Translations under genes and position numbers: made by a program
Assembly (NCBI GenBank): GCA_002450925.1
Contig: DKAU01000117.1
Coordinates: 3,299 to 8,446, forward strand
DNA from: Thiobacillus sp. UBA6918
Lineage (GTDB): Bacteria; Pseudomonadota; Gammaproteobacteria; Burkholderiales; Thiobacillaceae
Length of the DNA stretch: 5,148 nucleotides
Direction of reading: 5' to 3'
The notes under the pieces: generated by a model
Databases searched by the model: none
Told to the model about the DNA's origin: nothing
Seen by the model: only the letters and a program-made list of their open reading frames with translations
In this document: piece by piece, positions 1-4,821 of the stretch
Layout: every line of letters starts with the position of its first letter
Position numbering within the stretch: the stretch's first letter is position 1

Positions 1-168
1 ACCGAGTGGGTCAAGGGCAAGACGCTGGACCAGGCCATGGAAATCAAGAACACGGCCATTGCCGAAGAACTCGCGCTGCCCCCGGTAAAGATCCACTGCT
101 CAATCCTGGCAGAAGACGCCATCAAGGCTGCGGTTACCGACTACAAGGCCAAGCACGGGGAAAAGTGA
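1..168 (+). CDS. iscU: IscU Fe-S cluster assembly scaffold, C-terminal part (5' end outside window)
   Basis: Reading frame 1 is open from the first base and gives the last 55 residues of IscU, the scaffold on which IscS-derived sulfur and iron are assembled into [2Fe-2S] clusters in the cytoplasm. The fragment begins TEWVKGKTLDQA and contains LPPVK at nt 76-90, the motif known in IscU as the binding site for the chaperone HscA. It is followed by IHCS, whose Cys (nt 97-99) corresponds to the third conserved cluster-ligand cysteine. By comparison with the 128-residue E. coli protein, about 73 N-terminal residues with the other two ligand cysteines lie upstream. The TGA stop shares its A with the ATG of iscA, so translation is probably coupled. 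Identification is very secure; only the truncation by the window edge limits it. Confidence 0.97.
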   Translation, partial: TEWVKGKTLDQAMEIKNTAIAEELALPPVKIHCSILAEDAIKAAVTDYKAKHGEK

Positions 169-491
169 TGGCCATTACCGTAACCGAAAGCGCCGCCAAG
201 CACGTCAGTAATTTCCTCACCAAGCGAGGCAAGGGCATTGGCCTGCGACTCGGCGTGCGCACCACGGGCTGTTCAGGCATGGCTTACAAGCTGGAATTTG
301 TGGATGAAGTGCAGGGTGATGACGTGAGCTTTGAAAGCAACGGTGTCACGGTCTTTGTTGATCCCAAAAGCCTGGCCTATCTGGACGGAACCGAGCTGGA
401 CTTTGTGCGCGAGGGTCTGAACGAGGGTTTCAAGTTCAACAACCCCAATGTCAAAAACATGTGCGGGTGTGGCGAATCCTTTAATGTGTAG
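168..491 (+). CDS. iscA: IscA A-type iron-sulfur carrier protein
   Basis: This encodes a 107-residue A-type carrier (HesB/IscA family) that binds iron or an Fe-S cluster and passes it to target apoproteins in the cytoplasm. The three family cysteines are all present: C35 in TTGCSG, and C99 and C101 in the C-terminal CGCG. The length matches the usual 107 residues. The frame is also open upstream into iscU, but the ATG at 168 was chosen because it gives the canonical MAITVTESAA start and forms a TGATG overlap with the iscU stop. The C-terminal segment GFKFNNPNVKNMCGCGESF is typical of IscA rather than of ErpA or SufA, and the isc context agrees. It is followed by a 70-bp gap before hscB, the largest gap in this operon. 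Confidence 0.97.
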   Translation: MAITVTESAAKHVSNFLTKRGKGIGLRLGVRTTGCSGMAYKLEFVDEVQGDDVSFESNGVTVFVDPKSLAYLDGTELDFVREGLNEGFKFNNPNVKNMCGCGESFNV

Positions 492-500
492 CATCTGAGT

Positions 501-526
501 CCGGGACGGTAGAAGAGGGGTCTCGG
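501..526 (+). promoter_or_regulatory. Possible intercistronic hairpin between iscA and hscB
   Basis: CCGGGAC (501-507) can pair with GTCTCGG (520-526) through seven base pairs including one G-U wobble, leaving a 12-nt loop that contains the purine-rich AGAGGG. CTTTATTGTGTTT follows, which is only loosely T-rich, so this could be a weak attenuator, an RNA-processing or stability element, or chance. AGAGG in the loop (514-518) could alternatively pair with CCTCT at 547-551. The pairings are visible in the sequence; a function is inference only. Confidence 0.3.
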
Positions 527-561
527 CTTTATTGTGTTTAGTGGCGCCTCTCAAGTCTGTC

Positions 562-1092
562 ATGGATTTTCACTCAAACTACTTCCAGTTATTCGAATTG
601 CCGGAGCAGTTCCGGCTTGATGTCGAAAAAATGGAAACCGCTTATCGCAAACTGCAAAACGAAGTCCATCCCGACCGCTTTGCTTCTTCGGGAGAAACCG
701 AAAAACGTCTGTCCATGCAATGGGCTACTAAGGTGAACGAAGCCTTCCAGACCCTAAAAAAGCCGCTCACCCGTGGAGCCTACCTGCTGCAGCTAAAAGG
801 CGTGGAAGCTTTCCCGGAAATGCATACCTCGTTTCCCCCCGCGTTTCTTATGCAGCAGATGGAATGGCGTGAGGCCATCGGGGACGCAAAGATGGCTCGC
901 GATGTGAATGCACTTGATCGCTTGCTGCGCGAACTGCGTCGTGAGACAAAAAACATGGAAGAACAATTTGCATCAGAACTGGATGATGCACACGCCTATG
1001 ATGCTGCCGCCGAGACGGCGCGCAAGTTAAAATTCATGCACAAGCTGATTGAAGAAGTCGGCGATGCACAAGAAGAAATAGAGGCTGCCTGA
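562..1092 (+). CDS. hscB: HscB (Hsc20) J-domain co-chaperone of HscA
   Basis: This encodes a 176-residue DnaJ-type co-chaperone that binds IscU, delivers it to HscA and stimulates the HscA ATPase. The N-terminal J domain occupies about residues 1-75 and contains the essential HPD tripeptide at 36-38. The C-terminal helical domain (about 84-176) includes FLMQQMEWRE at 95-104, equivalent to the FLM-x-Q stretch of E. coli HscB that contacts IscU. ATG 562 was chosen because it gives the family-like start MDFHSNYFQLFELP. It has no convincing Shine-Dalgarno sequence. The frame is open further upstream to GTG 541 and TTG 532, and the latter lies 11 nt after AGAGGGG (514-520), so a 10-residue N-terminal extension is possible. 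The TGA stop overlaps the hscA ATG. Confidence 0.95.
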   Translation: MDFHSNYFQLFELPEQFRLDVEKMETAYRKLQNEVHPDRFASSGETEKRLSMQWATKVNEAFQTLKKPLTRGAYLLQLKGVEAFPEMHTSFPPAFLMQQMEWREAIGDAKMARDVNALDRLLRELRRETKNMEEQFASELDDAHAYDAAAETARKLKFMHKLIEEVGDAQEEIEAA

Positions 1093-2960
1093 TGGCGCTG
1101 CTGCAAATATCCGAACCTGGCATGTCCACTTCCCCGCACCAGCATCGACTGGCGGTGGGAATTGACCTTGGCACGACCAACTCTTTGGTTGCCTCTGTAC
1201 GGTCAGGCTTGGCACGTGTTCTGGATGACGAGCGGGGACGTTCGTTGGTTCCGTCAGTAGTTCGCTACCACGGTGATGGCAGAGTCGAAGTTGGCTTTGA
1301 TGCGCAGGCACGTCAAAGTGAGGATCCGCACAATACTATCGTCTCGGTCAAACGTTTCATGGGCCGCGGCATGGCAGACCTTGGTGACCCGGGTCGTTAT
1401 CCCTACAAGTTTGTTGAAGCGCCAGGCATGGTGCAATTGCAGACTGCGGCCGGTAACAAGAGTCCGGTTGAGGTTTCTGCAGACATATTGAAACTATTGC
1501 GCGATCGCGCTGAACGAACACTGGGTGGAGAACTGGTGGGTGCGGTTATTACCGTGCCAGCGTATTTTGACGATGCCCAACGTCAGGCCACCAAGGATGC
1601 AGCCAGGCTTGCCGGCCTCAACGTTTTGCGTTTGCTCAACGAGCCAACCGCAGCCGCTATCGCCTATGGTCTCGATAACGCTGCCGAGGGGGTGTATGCG
1701 GTATATGACCTTGGCGGCGGCACATTCGATGTTTCCATTCTCAAACTGACACGCGGCGTGTTCGAGGTTTTGTCCACCAACGGTGATTCTGCCCTCGGAG
1801 GCGATGACTTTGACCAGCGCCTGTTCTGCTGGATCGTTGAGCAATCGCGCCTTACCCCGCTCAATGCCAAGGACACTCGACTCCTGTTGACTCGCGCACG
1901 CGAAGCCAAGGAACAACTGACCGAGCATGACGAGGCGCGTATTACCGCTCTTCTATCCACTGGCGAACTGGTGGATTTGAATCTCACCACCACCATTTTT
2001 GACGAGATTACTGCCAACCTTGTTAACAAGACGCTGACTCCAACCCGGAAGGCGTTGCGTGATGCCGGGCTTTCTCCGGAAGATGTAACAGGCGTAGTCA
2101 TGGTGGGCGGTGCGACACGCATGCCATGCATTCGCCATGCAGTGGGCGAGTTTTTCGATCAGACGCCATTGACCAATCTGGATCCTGACAAAGTGGTGGC
2201 ATTGGGTGCTGCCATGCAGGCTGACGTGCTGGCTGGGAATCGCAAACAGGATGATGACTGGCTGTTGCTGGATGTAATACCTCTGTCCCTCGGTTTGGAG
2301 ACAATGGGCGGACTTGCCGAGAAAGTCATCCCGAGAAACACCACGATTCCTGTGGCCCGCGCGCAGGAGTTCACGACCTACAAGGATGGCCAGACGGCCA
2401 TGAGTTTCCATGTGGTGCAGGGCGAACGGGAACTGGTTTCCGATTGCCGCTCGCTCGCCAAATTTGAACTGCGTGGCATTCCACCCATGGTCGCAGGCGC
2501 GGCACGCATTCGCGTCACGTTCCAGGTTGATGCCGATGGTCTGTTGTCCGTGTCTGCACGCGAACAGACCACGGGGCACGAGGCGGCAATTACCGTCAAA
2601 CCTTCTTACGGCCTTTCAGACGATGAGATTGCTGGCATGCTGATGGATGCCAACACACATGCCGACGACGACATGAAAACCCGCGCTCTGAATGAACAGA
2701 GAGTCGAGGGAAAAAGTCTGGTACAGGCAACACACGCTGCCCTGGAGCAGGACGGCAACGAATTGCTGAATGCAGAAGAACGCGCTGCTATCGAAACGAA
2801 AATTAACGAACTCGAGAAACAGATGTCACAAGAAGATCATCTGGCAATCAAGCGGGCGGTAGAGGCACTGAATGAGGTCACATCCGAATTTGCTGCGCGT
2901 CGCATGGATGCCGGCGTAAGACGCGCTTTGCGCGGCCACAAACTCAACGAAATAAGCTAA
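1092..2960 (+). CDS. hscA: HscA specialised Hsp70 chaperone for Fe-S cluster transfer
   Basis: This encodes a 622-residue Hsp70-family ATPase (Hsc66) that, with HscB, binds the LPPVK motif of IscU and uses ATP to promote cluster release to acceptor proteins. The nucleotide-binding domain shows GIDLGTTNS at 23-31, the phosphate-2 motif YDLGGGTFD at 205-213 and VMVGGATRMP at 336-345. The interdomain region reads LLLDVIPLSLGLE around 391-403. The beta substrate-binding domain follows to about 505, then the helical lid to the end, which closes with the HscA-typical FAARRMD and RRALRGH. ATG 1092 is supported by MALLQISEPG, the same start as E. coli HscA, and by the TGATG overlap with hscB; ATG 1122 would lose that segment. 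Length is normal, and there is no sign of frameshift or decay. Confidence 0.98.
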   Translation: MALLQISEPGMSTSPHQHRLAVGIDLGTTNSLVASVRSGLARVLDDERGRSLVPSVVRYHGDGRVEVGFDAQARQSEDPHNTIVSVKRFMGRGMADLGDPGRYPYKFVEAPGMVQLQTAAGNKSPVEVSADILKLLRDRAERTLGGELVGAVITVPAYFDDAQRQATKDAARLAGLNVLRLLNEPTAAAIAYGLDNAAEGVYAVYDLGGGTFDVSILKLTRGVFEVLSTNGDSALGGDDFDQRLFCWIVEQSRLTPLNAKDTRLLLTRAREAKEQLTEHDEARITALLSTGELVDLNLTTTIFDEITANLVNKTLTPTRKALRDAGLSPEDVTGVVMVGGATRMPCIRHAVGEFFDQTPLTNLDPDKVVALGAAMQADVLAGNRKQDDDWLLLDVIPLSLGLETMGGLAEKVIPRNTTIPVARAQEFTTYKDGQTAMSFHVVQGERELVSDCRSLAKFELRGIPPMVAGAARIRVTFQVDADGLLSVSAREQTTGHEAAITVKPSYGLSDDEIAGMLMDANTHADDDMKTRALNEQRVEGKSLVQATHAALEQDGNELLNAEERAAIETKINELEKQMSQEDHLAIKRAVEALNEVTSEFAARRMDAGVRRALRGHKLNEIS

Positions 2961-2964
2961 CGAC

Positions 2965-3306
2965 ATGCCTCAACTCATTGTATTGCCACATGTGGAACTT
3001 TGCCCGGAAGGTGCCGTGATCGAAGCCAAGACAGGCGAAACCATATGCGACACGCTGCTGGCCAACGGCATCGAGATTGAACACGCTTGCGAGAAATCCT
3101 GCGCATGTACAACCTGTCATGTCATCGTGCGCGAAGGCTTTGATTCACTGGAGCCATCCGAAGAAAAGGAAGACGACCTGCTCGACAAGGCGTGGGGACT
3201 TGAACCGCAATCGCGACTGTCGTGTCAGGCAAAAGTGGAGGCAATCGACCTCGTTGTTGAAATTCCCAAGTACACCATCAACATGGTCAAGGAATCCGGC
3301 CACTAA
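2965..3306 (+). CDS. fdx: Isc-type [2Fe-2S] ferredoxin
   Basis: This encodes a 113-residue adrenodoxin-like ferredoxin that donates electrons during cluster assembly on IscU, probably to the IscS/IscU complex. The four [2Fe-2S] ligands are C42, C48, C51 (within HACEKSCACTTC) and C87 (SRLSCQ), at the same numbers as in E. coli Fdx. C46, the extra conserved cysteine of Isc ferredoxins, is also present. An acidic stretch SEEKEDDLLD at 65-74 fits the partner-binding face of this family. Two further cysteines, C13 and C28, lie outside the motif. It begins 4 bp after the hscA stop with no strong Shine-Dalgarno sequence, suggesting translational coupling. The start gives MPQLIVLPH, normal for the family. 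Confidence 0.97.
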   Translation: MPQLIVLPHVELCPEGAVIEAKTGETICDTLLANGIEIEHACEKSCACTTCHVIVREGFDSLEPSEEKEDDLLDKAWGLEPQSRLSCQAKVEAIDLVVEIPKYTINMVKESGH

Positions 3307-3323
3307 TTCGGGGAGCGCACTGT

Positions 3324-3518
3324 ATGAAATGGACTGACGTAAACGACATAGCTATCGAACTCTACGAAACGCATCCCGATGTGGACCCGCAGTATGTCCG
3401 ATTTACCGACCTGCATGGCTGGGTGATGGCATTGCCCGGATTTGATGACGATCCCAGCCATTCCAACGAGAAAATTCTAGAAGCCATTCAGATGGCCTGG
3501 ATAGACGAAGCCAGCTAA
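3324..3518 (+). CDS. iscX: IscX (YfhJ) small acidic Fe-S assembly protein
   Basis: This encodes a 64-residue acidic protein of the IscX family. In E. coli, IscX binds the IscS desulfurase and iron and is proposed to tune the rate of cluster assembly. The conserved features are KWTD at the start, VRFTDLHGW in the middle (26-34), and the C-terminal block FDDDPSHSNEKILEAIQMAW, which closely matches the E. coli protein (66 residues). A good Shine-Dalgarno sequence GGGAG at 3311-3315 lies 8 nt before the ATG, and the gene begins 17 bp after fdx. It is the last gene of the operon here, since 435 bp without a conventional gene follow. No anomalies are seen. Confidence 0.97.
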   Translation: MKWTDVNDIAIELYETHPDVDPQYVRFTDLHGWVMALPGFDDDPSHSNEKILEAIQMAWIDEAS

Positions 3519-3523
3519 ATTCA

Positions 3524-3549
3524 GATGCCGGTTTTTTGCCCGGCCCATC
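3524..3549 (+). terminator. Weak candidate terminator hairpin after iscX
   Basis: GCCGG (3527-3531) pairs with CCGGC (3540-3544) around an 8-nt T-rich loop. Three outer pairs (GAT 3524-3526 with ATC 3547-3549) could extend the stem past a CC bulge. It starts 6 nt after the iscX stop, a natural place for the operon to end. However, the T-run is in the loop and no T-tract follows the stem, so intrinsic termination would be poor. It may instead be a 3'-end stabilising hairpin. Confidence 0.3.
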
Positions 3550-3627
3550 AAAAACGAATCAAATCTTCCAACTGTAAGTAGTTGCATTCCTTCAAGCCGC
3601 TAACCTGTTTGACGTTGAGTTTGATTC

Positions 3628-3645
3628 CTTAAGTTTCTCTTAAGT
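3628..3645 (+). promoter_or_regulatory. PmrA/BasR/QseB-type response-regulator box (CTTAAG-N5-CTTAAG)
   Basis: CTTAAG occurs at 3628-3633 and again at 3639-3644, separated by TTTCT, so identical half-sites repeat with an 11-bp period; the T that follows is also repeated. This fits the YTTAAK-N5-YTTAAK form known for PmrA/BasR boxes and recognised by related OmpR-family regulators such as QseB. It sits where a -35 element would be for the -10-like TATTAA at 3656-3661, the usual geometry for activation by this family. No regulator of that type is encoded in the window, so which protein binds is inference. Confidence 0.5.
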
Positions 3646-3655
3646 GTTCGTTTGA

Positions 3656-3661
3656 TATTAA
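3656..3661 (+). promoter_or_regulatory. Candidate -10 element of an activator-dependent promoter
   Basis: TATTAA matches four of six positions of TATAAT and begins 11 bp after the second CTTAAG half-site. No sigma-70 -35 hexamer is found at 16-18 bp upstream (GTTTCT or similar), consistent with dependence on an activator bound at the box. The overlapping GATATT (3654-3659) is an equally good alternative -10. Transcription would begin near 3668 and give a leader of roughly 285 nt before the DsrE-like gene. Confidence 0.35.
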
Positions 3662-3700
3662 TTCACTGTCGGCTACTACGGATGAGGTTTAAAGACAATT

Positions 3701-3728
3701 AGGCCAAATGGTGTATGTCGCTTGGCCT
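3701..3728. repeat. 7-bp inverted repeat AGGCCAA/TTGGCCT
   Basis: AGGCCAA at 3701-3707 is the exact complement of TTGGCCT at 3722-3728, with a 14-nt spacer. In RNA this would form a hairpin in the presumed leader. On DNA the two half-sites are 21 bp apart, two helical turns, which also suits a dimeric or tetrameric repressor. GCCTTTATG follows, too short a T-run for a convincing terminator. The symmetry is direct observation; its role is unknown. Confidence 0.4.
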
Positions 3729-3776
3729 GCCTTTATGAGTAAATAACGGAAATCTCAAATAACAATAATTTTTAAA

Positions 3777-3819
3777 AAGGTTTGAAGTCGCGCAGGAATA
3801 TCCGGGCTAATCAAACCTT
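3777..3819. repeat. 9-bp inverted repeat AAGGTTTGA/TCAAACCTT, hairpin or operator
   Basis: AAGGTTTGA (3777-3785) and TCAAACCTT (3811-3819) are exact reverse complements separated by 25 nt. The half-site centres are 34 bp apart, about three helical turns. The left arm overlaps a possible -35 and the right arm touches a possible -10, so binding there could block a promoter. Alternatively the transcript from further upstream would fold into a 9-bp stem. It does not precede a T-tract, so it is not an intrinsic terminator. Confidence 0.45.
3782..3811 (+). promoter_or_regulatory. Possible second sigma-70 promoter with AT-rich upstream tract
   Basis: TTGAAG (3782-3787) and GCTAAT (3806-3811) each match four of six consensus positions and are 18 bp apart. 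An AT-rich tract at about 3756-3778, rich in A and T runs, lies where an UP element would bind the RNA polymerase alpha subunits. A start near 3818 would leave a leader of about 135 nt. The hexamers are only moderate, so this is a suggestion. Confidence 0.3.
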
Positions 3820-3892
3820 GTGCGGGGATATGACAATACCCTACCTTTAATCGACGATACAGAACAACAAGAAGAACTGCCAGACGATCGCA

Positions 3893-3900
3893 GGTGGAGG
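3893..3900 (+). promoter_or_regulatory. Strong Shine-Dalgarno sequence for the short frame at 3906
   Basis: GGTGGAGG ends 5 nt before ATG 3906 and includes GGAGG, a full complement to the CCUCC core of 16S rRNA. It is the best ribosome-binding sequence in the window, yet the ATG it serves opens only a 14-codon frame. That mismatch is the main reason for taking the short frame seriously. Confidence 0.5.
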
Positions 3901-3905
3901 ACGTC

Positions 3906-3950
3906 ATGGAGTCATTTATATCAACTTCCACCGACAACAAGGGGCCTTAA
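3906..3950 (+). CDS. 14-codon upstream reading frame (putative leader peptide)
   Basis: ATG 3906 opens a frame encoding MESFISTSTDNKGP and stops at TAA 3948-3950, 3 bp before the ATG of the DsrE-like gene. It has a near-ideal Shine-Dalgarno sequence 5 nt upstream. Its last codons, AAG GGG, are also the ribosome-binding sequence of the next gene, so ribosomes ending here could re-initiate downstream, giving translational coupling. The peptide has no run of a single amino acid that would suggest a classical biosynthetic attenuator; it is Ser/Thr-rich with no Cys. The frame continues open upstream to a TGA at 3831, but no start there is better. I do not recognise the peptide; it may be a coupling device rather than a functional product. 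Confidence 0.35.
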   Translation: MESFISTSTDNKGP

Positions 3951-3953
3951 TTA

Positions 3954-4697
3954 ATGAAAAACACTTTCCTTTTTAAATCCGTAGTTTTAATTGGTGCGCT
4001 AGTAAGTTCAGGCGTGACATTCGCCGATCAAGGCGTTATAGCTGAATGCAAAAAGCTTACCCTCGTTACGAATGTCATCGCTGGATGGGATCCTATTCTT
4101 GAAACAAGCACGCCTACGACAAATGAAACTGTTTGCGTAGATGTGCCTGCTCAGGCTCCTGGTTCACACGTGGTATTCAACCTTGATACGAATGCGACGA
4201 CAAATGGCACTAACAGTGGGAATCCCGTAGGCCTGCGTCATATGTGGATGCTGGGTAGAGCACAGCAATACAAAAAACAATTGAACCCAGGCTGGGATGC
4301 TACTACGTTCCAGATCATTGGCATTATGCATGGCGAGGCGGCTACCTGGGCACTTAGCAATCAATGGTGGATCGATCATGTCCCCGGCGCTACCGGCAAC
4401 CCTTATGCGAAGTGGTTGGATAATCTGATGGCGATTAATAATGGTAGTGATGGCCCTGCAATTCCGATTCAACTTGAGATCTGTGGTGTGACCATGAGCG
4501 GCAAGGGCTGGACCAATGCTGATCTGTATCCTGGCATCCACGTAAACCAGGGCGCAATCGGTCGTTTGCTCAACCTGGAAGCACAAGGATATGCCTATAT
4601 CCAACCGGGTTATGTGGACAACGACTCCATGTACGCGACAATCGCCCAACTAAATGTTCTTAAGAACAGCATTAAGGACAGCTCTTTTAACAAGTGA
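3954..4697 (+). CDS. Exported DsrE/F-like protein of unknown function
   Basis: This encodes 247 residues starting with a Sec signal peptide: MKNTF, then a hydrophobic stretch to about residue 23, with likely cleavage after VTFA (24/25). The mature protein resembles the DsrE/DsrF (TusD/TusC-like sulfur relay) fold. The recognisable parts are a first strand SHVVFNLDTN (71-80), FQIIGIMHGEAA (119-130), IPIQLEICGVTMSG (170-183) with C177 where the family carries a conserved cysteine, and the tail AIGRLLNLEAQGYAYIQPG (201-219). C32 and C61 lie near the mature N terminus and might form a disulfide. It is longer than cytoplasmic DsrE proteins (about 120-140 residues), with an extra N-terminal segment and a Trp-rich insert (WW at 138-139). 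ATG 3954 has AAGGGG (3939-3944) 9 nt upstream. A role in periplasmic sulfur chemistry is inference; a terminator follows closely. Confidence 0.75.
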   Translation: MKNTFLFKSVVLIGALVSSGVTFADQGVIAECKKLTLVTNVIAGWDPILETSTPTTNETVCVDVPAQAPGSHVVFNLDTNATTNGTNSGNPVGLRHMWMLGRAQQYKKQLNPGWDATTFQIIGIMHGEAATWALSNQWWIDHVPGATGNPYAKWLDNLMAINNGSDGPAIPIQLEICGVTMSGKGWTNADLYPGIHVNQGAIGRLLNLEAQGYAYIQPGYVDNDSMYATIAQLNVLKNSIKDSSFNK

Positions 4698-4722
4698 GCT
4701 TTTGTGCAGTAGTCTGAAGCTG

Positions 4723-4752
4723 AAAAAGGCCGCACTTTGTTGCGGCCTTTTT
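4723..4752. terminator. Bidirectional Rho-independent terminator
   Basis: AAAAAGGCCGCA (4723-4734) pairs perfectly with TGCGGCCTTTTT (4741-4752) around a CTTTGT loop: a 12-bp stem with a 7-bp core of mostly G-C pairs and A/T tracts on both sides. It starts 26 nt after the DsrE-like stop and gives a T-run on both strands. It should therefore terminate both this gene and the convergent Crp/Fnr gene. This is the strongest regulatory call in the window. Confidence 0.93.
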
Positions 4753-4778
4753 ATCGTTAATTGTTCCTTGGTAATGCA

Positions 4779-4802
4779 CATAGGCTTGAACTTTCGCCTA
4801 TG
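4779..4802. repeat. 7-bp inverted repeat CATAGGC/GCCTATG downstream of the Crp/Fnr gene
   Basis: CATAGGC (4779-4785) and GCCTATG (4796-4802) are exact reverse complements with a 10-nt loop. It lies 19 nt beyond the stop codon of the minus-strand regulator gene and before the bidirectional terminator. It could form a 3' hairpin on that mRNA. Read on the minus strand it has no T-tract; on the plus strand it is followed by GCGATTGTTTT, only weakly terminator-like. Confidence 0.4.
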
Positions 4803-4821
4803 GCGATTGTTTTAAATCTGG

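Larger units (their letters stand above)
3519..3953. other. 435-bp AT-rich intergenic region, no conventional gene, rich in regulatory-like signals
   Basis: I see no gene longer than a 14-codon frame here and no tRNA or rRNA. Reading left to right, the region holds: a weak hairpin; three TTTGA words (3608, 3620, 3651); the direct repeat CTTAAG-N5-CTTAAG; an inverted repeat of 7 bp; an AT-rich tract (about 3756-3778); an inverted repeat of 9 bp with promoter-like words; and a short reading frame with a strong Shine-Dalgarno sequence. The arrangement suggests a long regulated leader for the DsrE-like gene downstream. Its composition is clearly more AT-rich than the isc genes. Confidence 0.7.

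Noticed and set aside
6..167. Upstream in-frame extension of iscA over the iscU 3' end
   Set aside because: It overlaps the conserved IscU coding frame, and the extra residues do not resemble any IscA; the 168 start is canonical.
1953..2579. Minus-strand 208-residue frame inside hscA
   Set aside because: It is a shadow of the highly conserved hscA coding frame, with low-complexity, unrecognisable translation and no start signals.
3609..3614. TTGACG as a sigma-70 -35 hexamer
   Set aside because: It matches five of six bases, but no acceptable -10 lies 16-18 bp downstream (AAGTTT, AGTTTC or GTTTCT).
3755..3940. Minus-strand 61-residue frame in the intergenic region
   Set aside because: No ribosome-binding site or family resemblance is visible, and it runs antisense through the inverted repeat and the short plus-strand frame; it looks like a chance frame.
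3660..3953. Known riboswitch in the leader of the DsrE-like gene
   Set aside because: I looked for landmarks of c-di-GMP and cobalamin riboswitches and found none; only generic hairpins are present.
4164..4649. Minus-strand 161-residue frame opposite the DsrE-like gene
   Set aside because: It is antisense to a gene with a clear signal peptide, ribosome-binding site and terminator; no motif is recognised in its translation.
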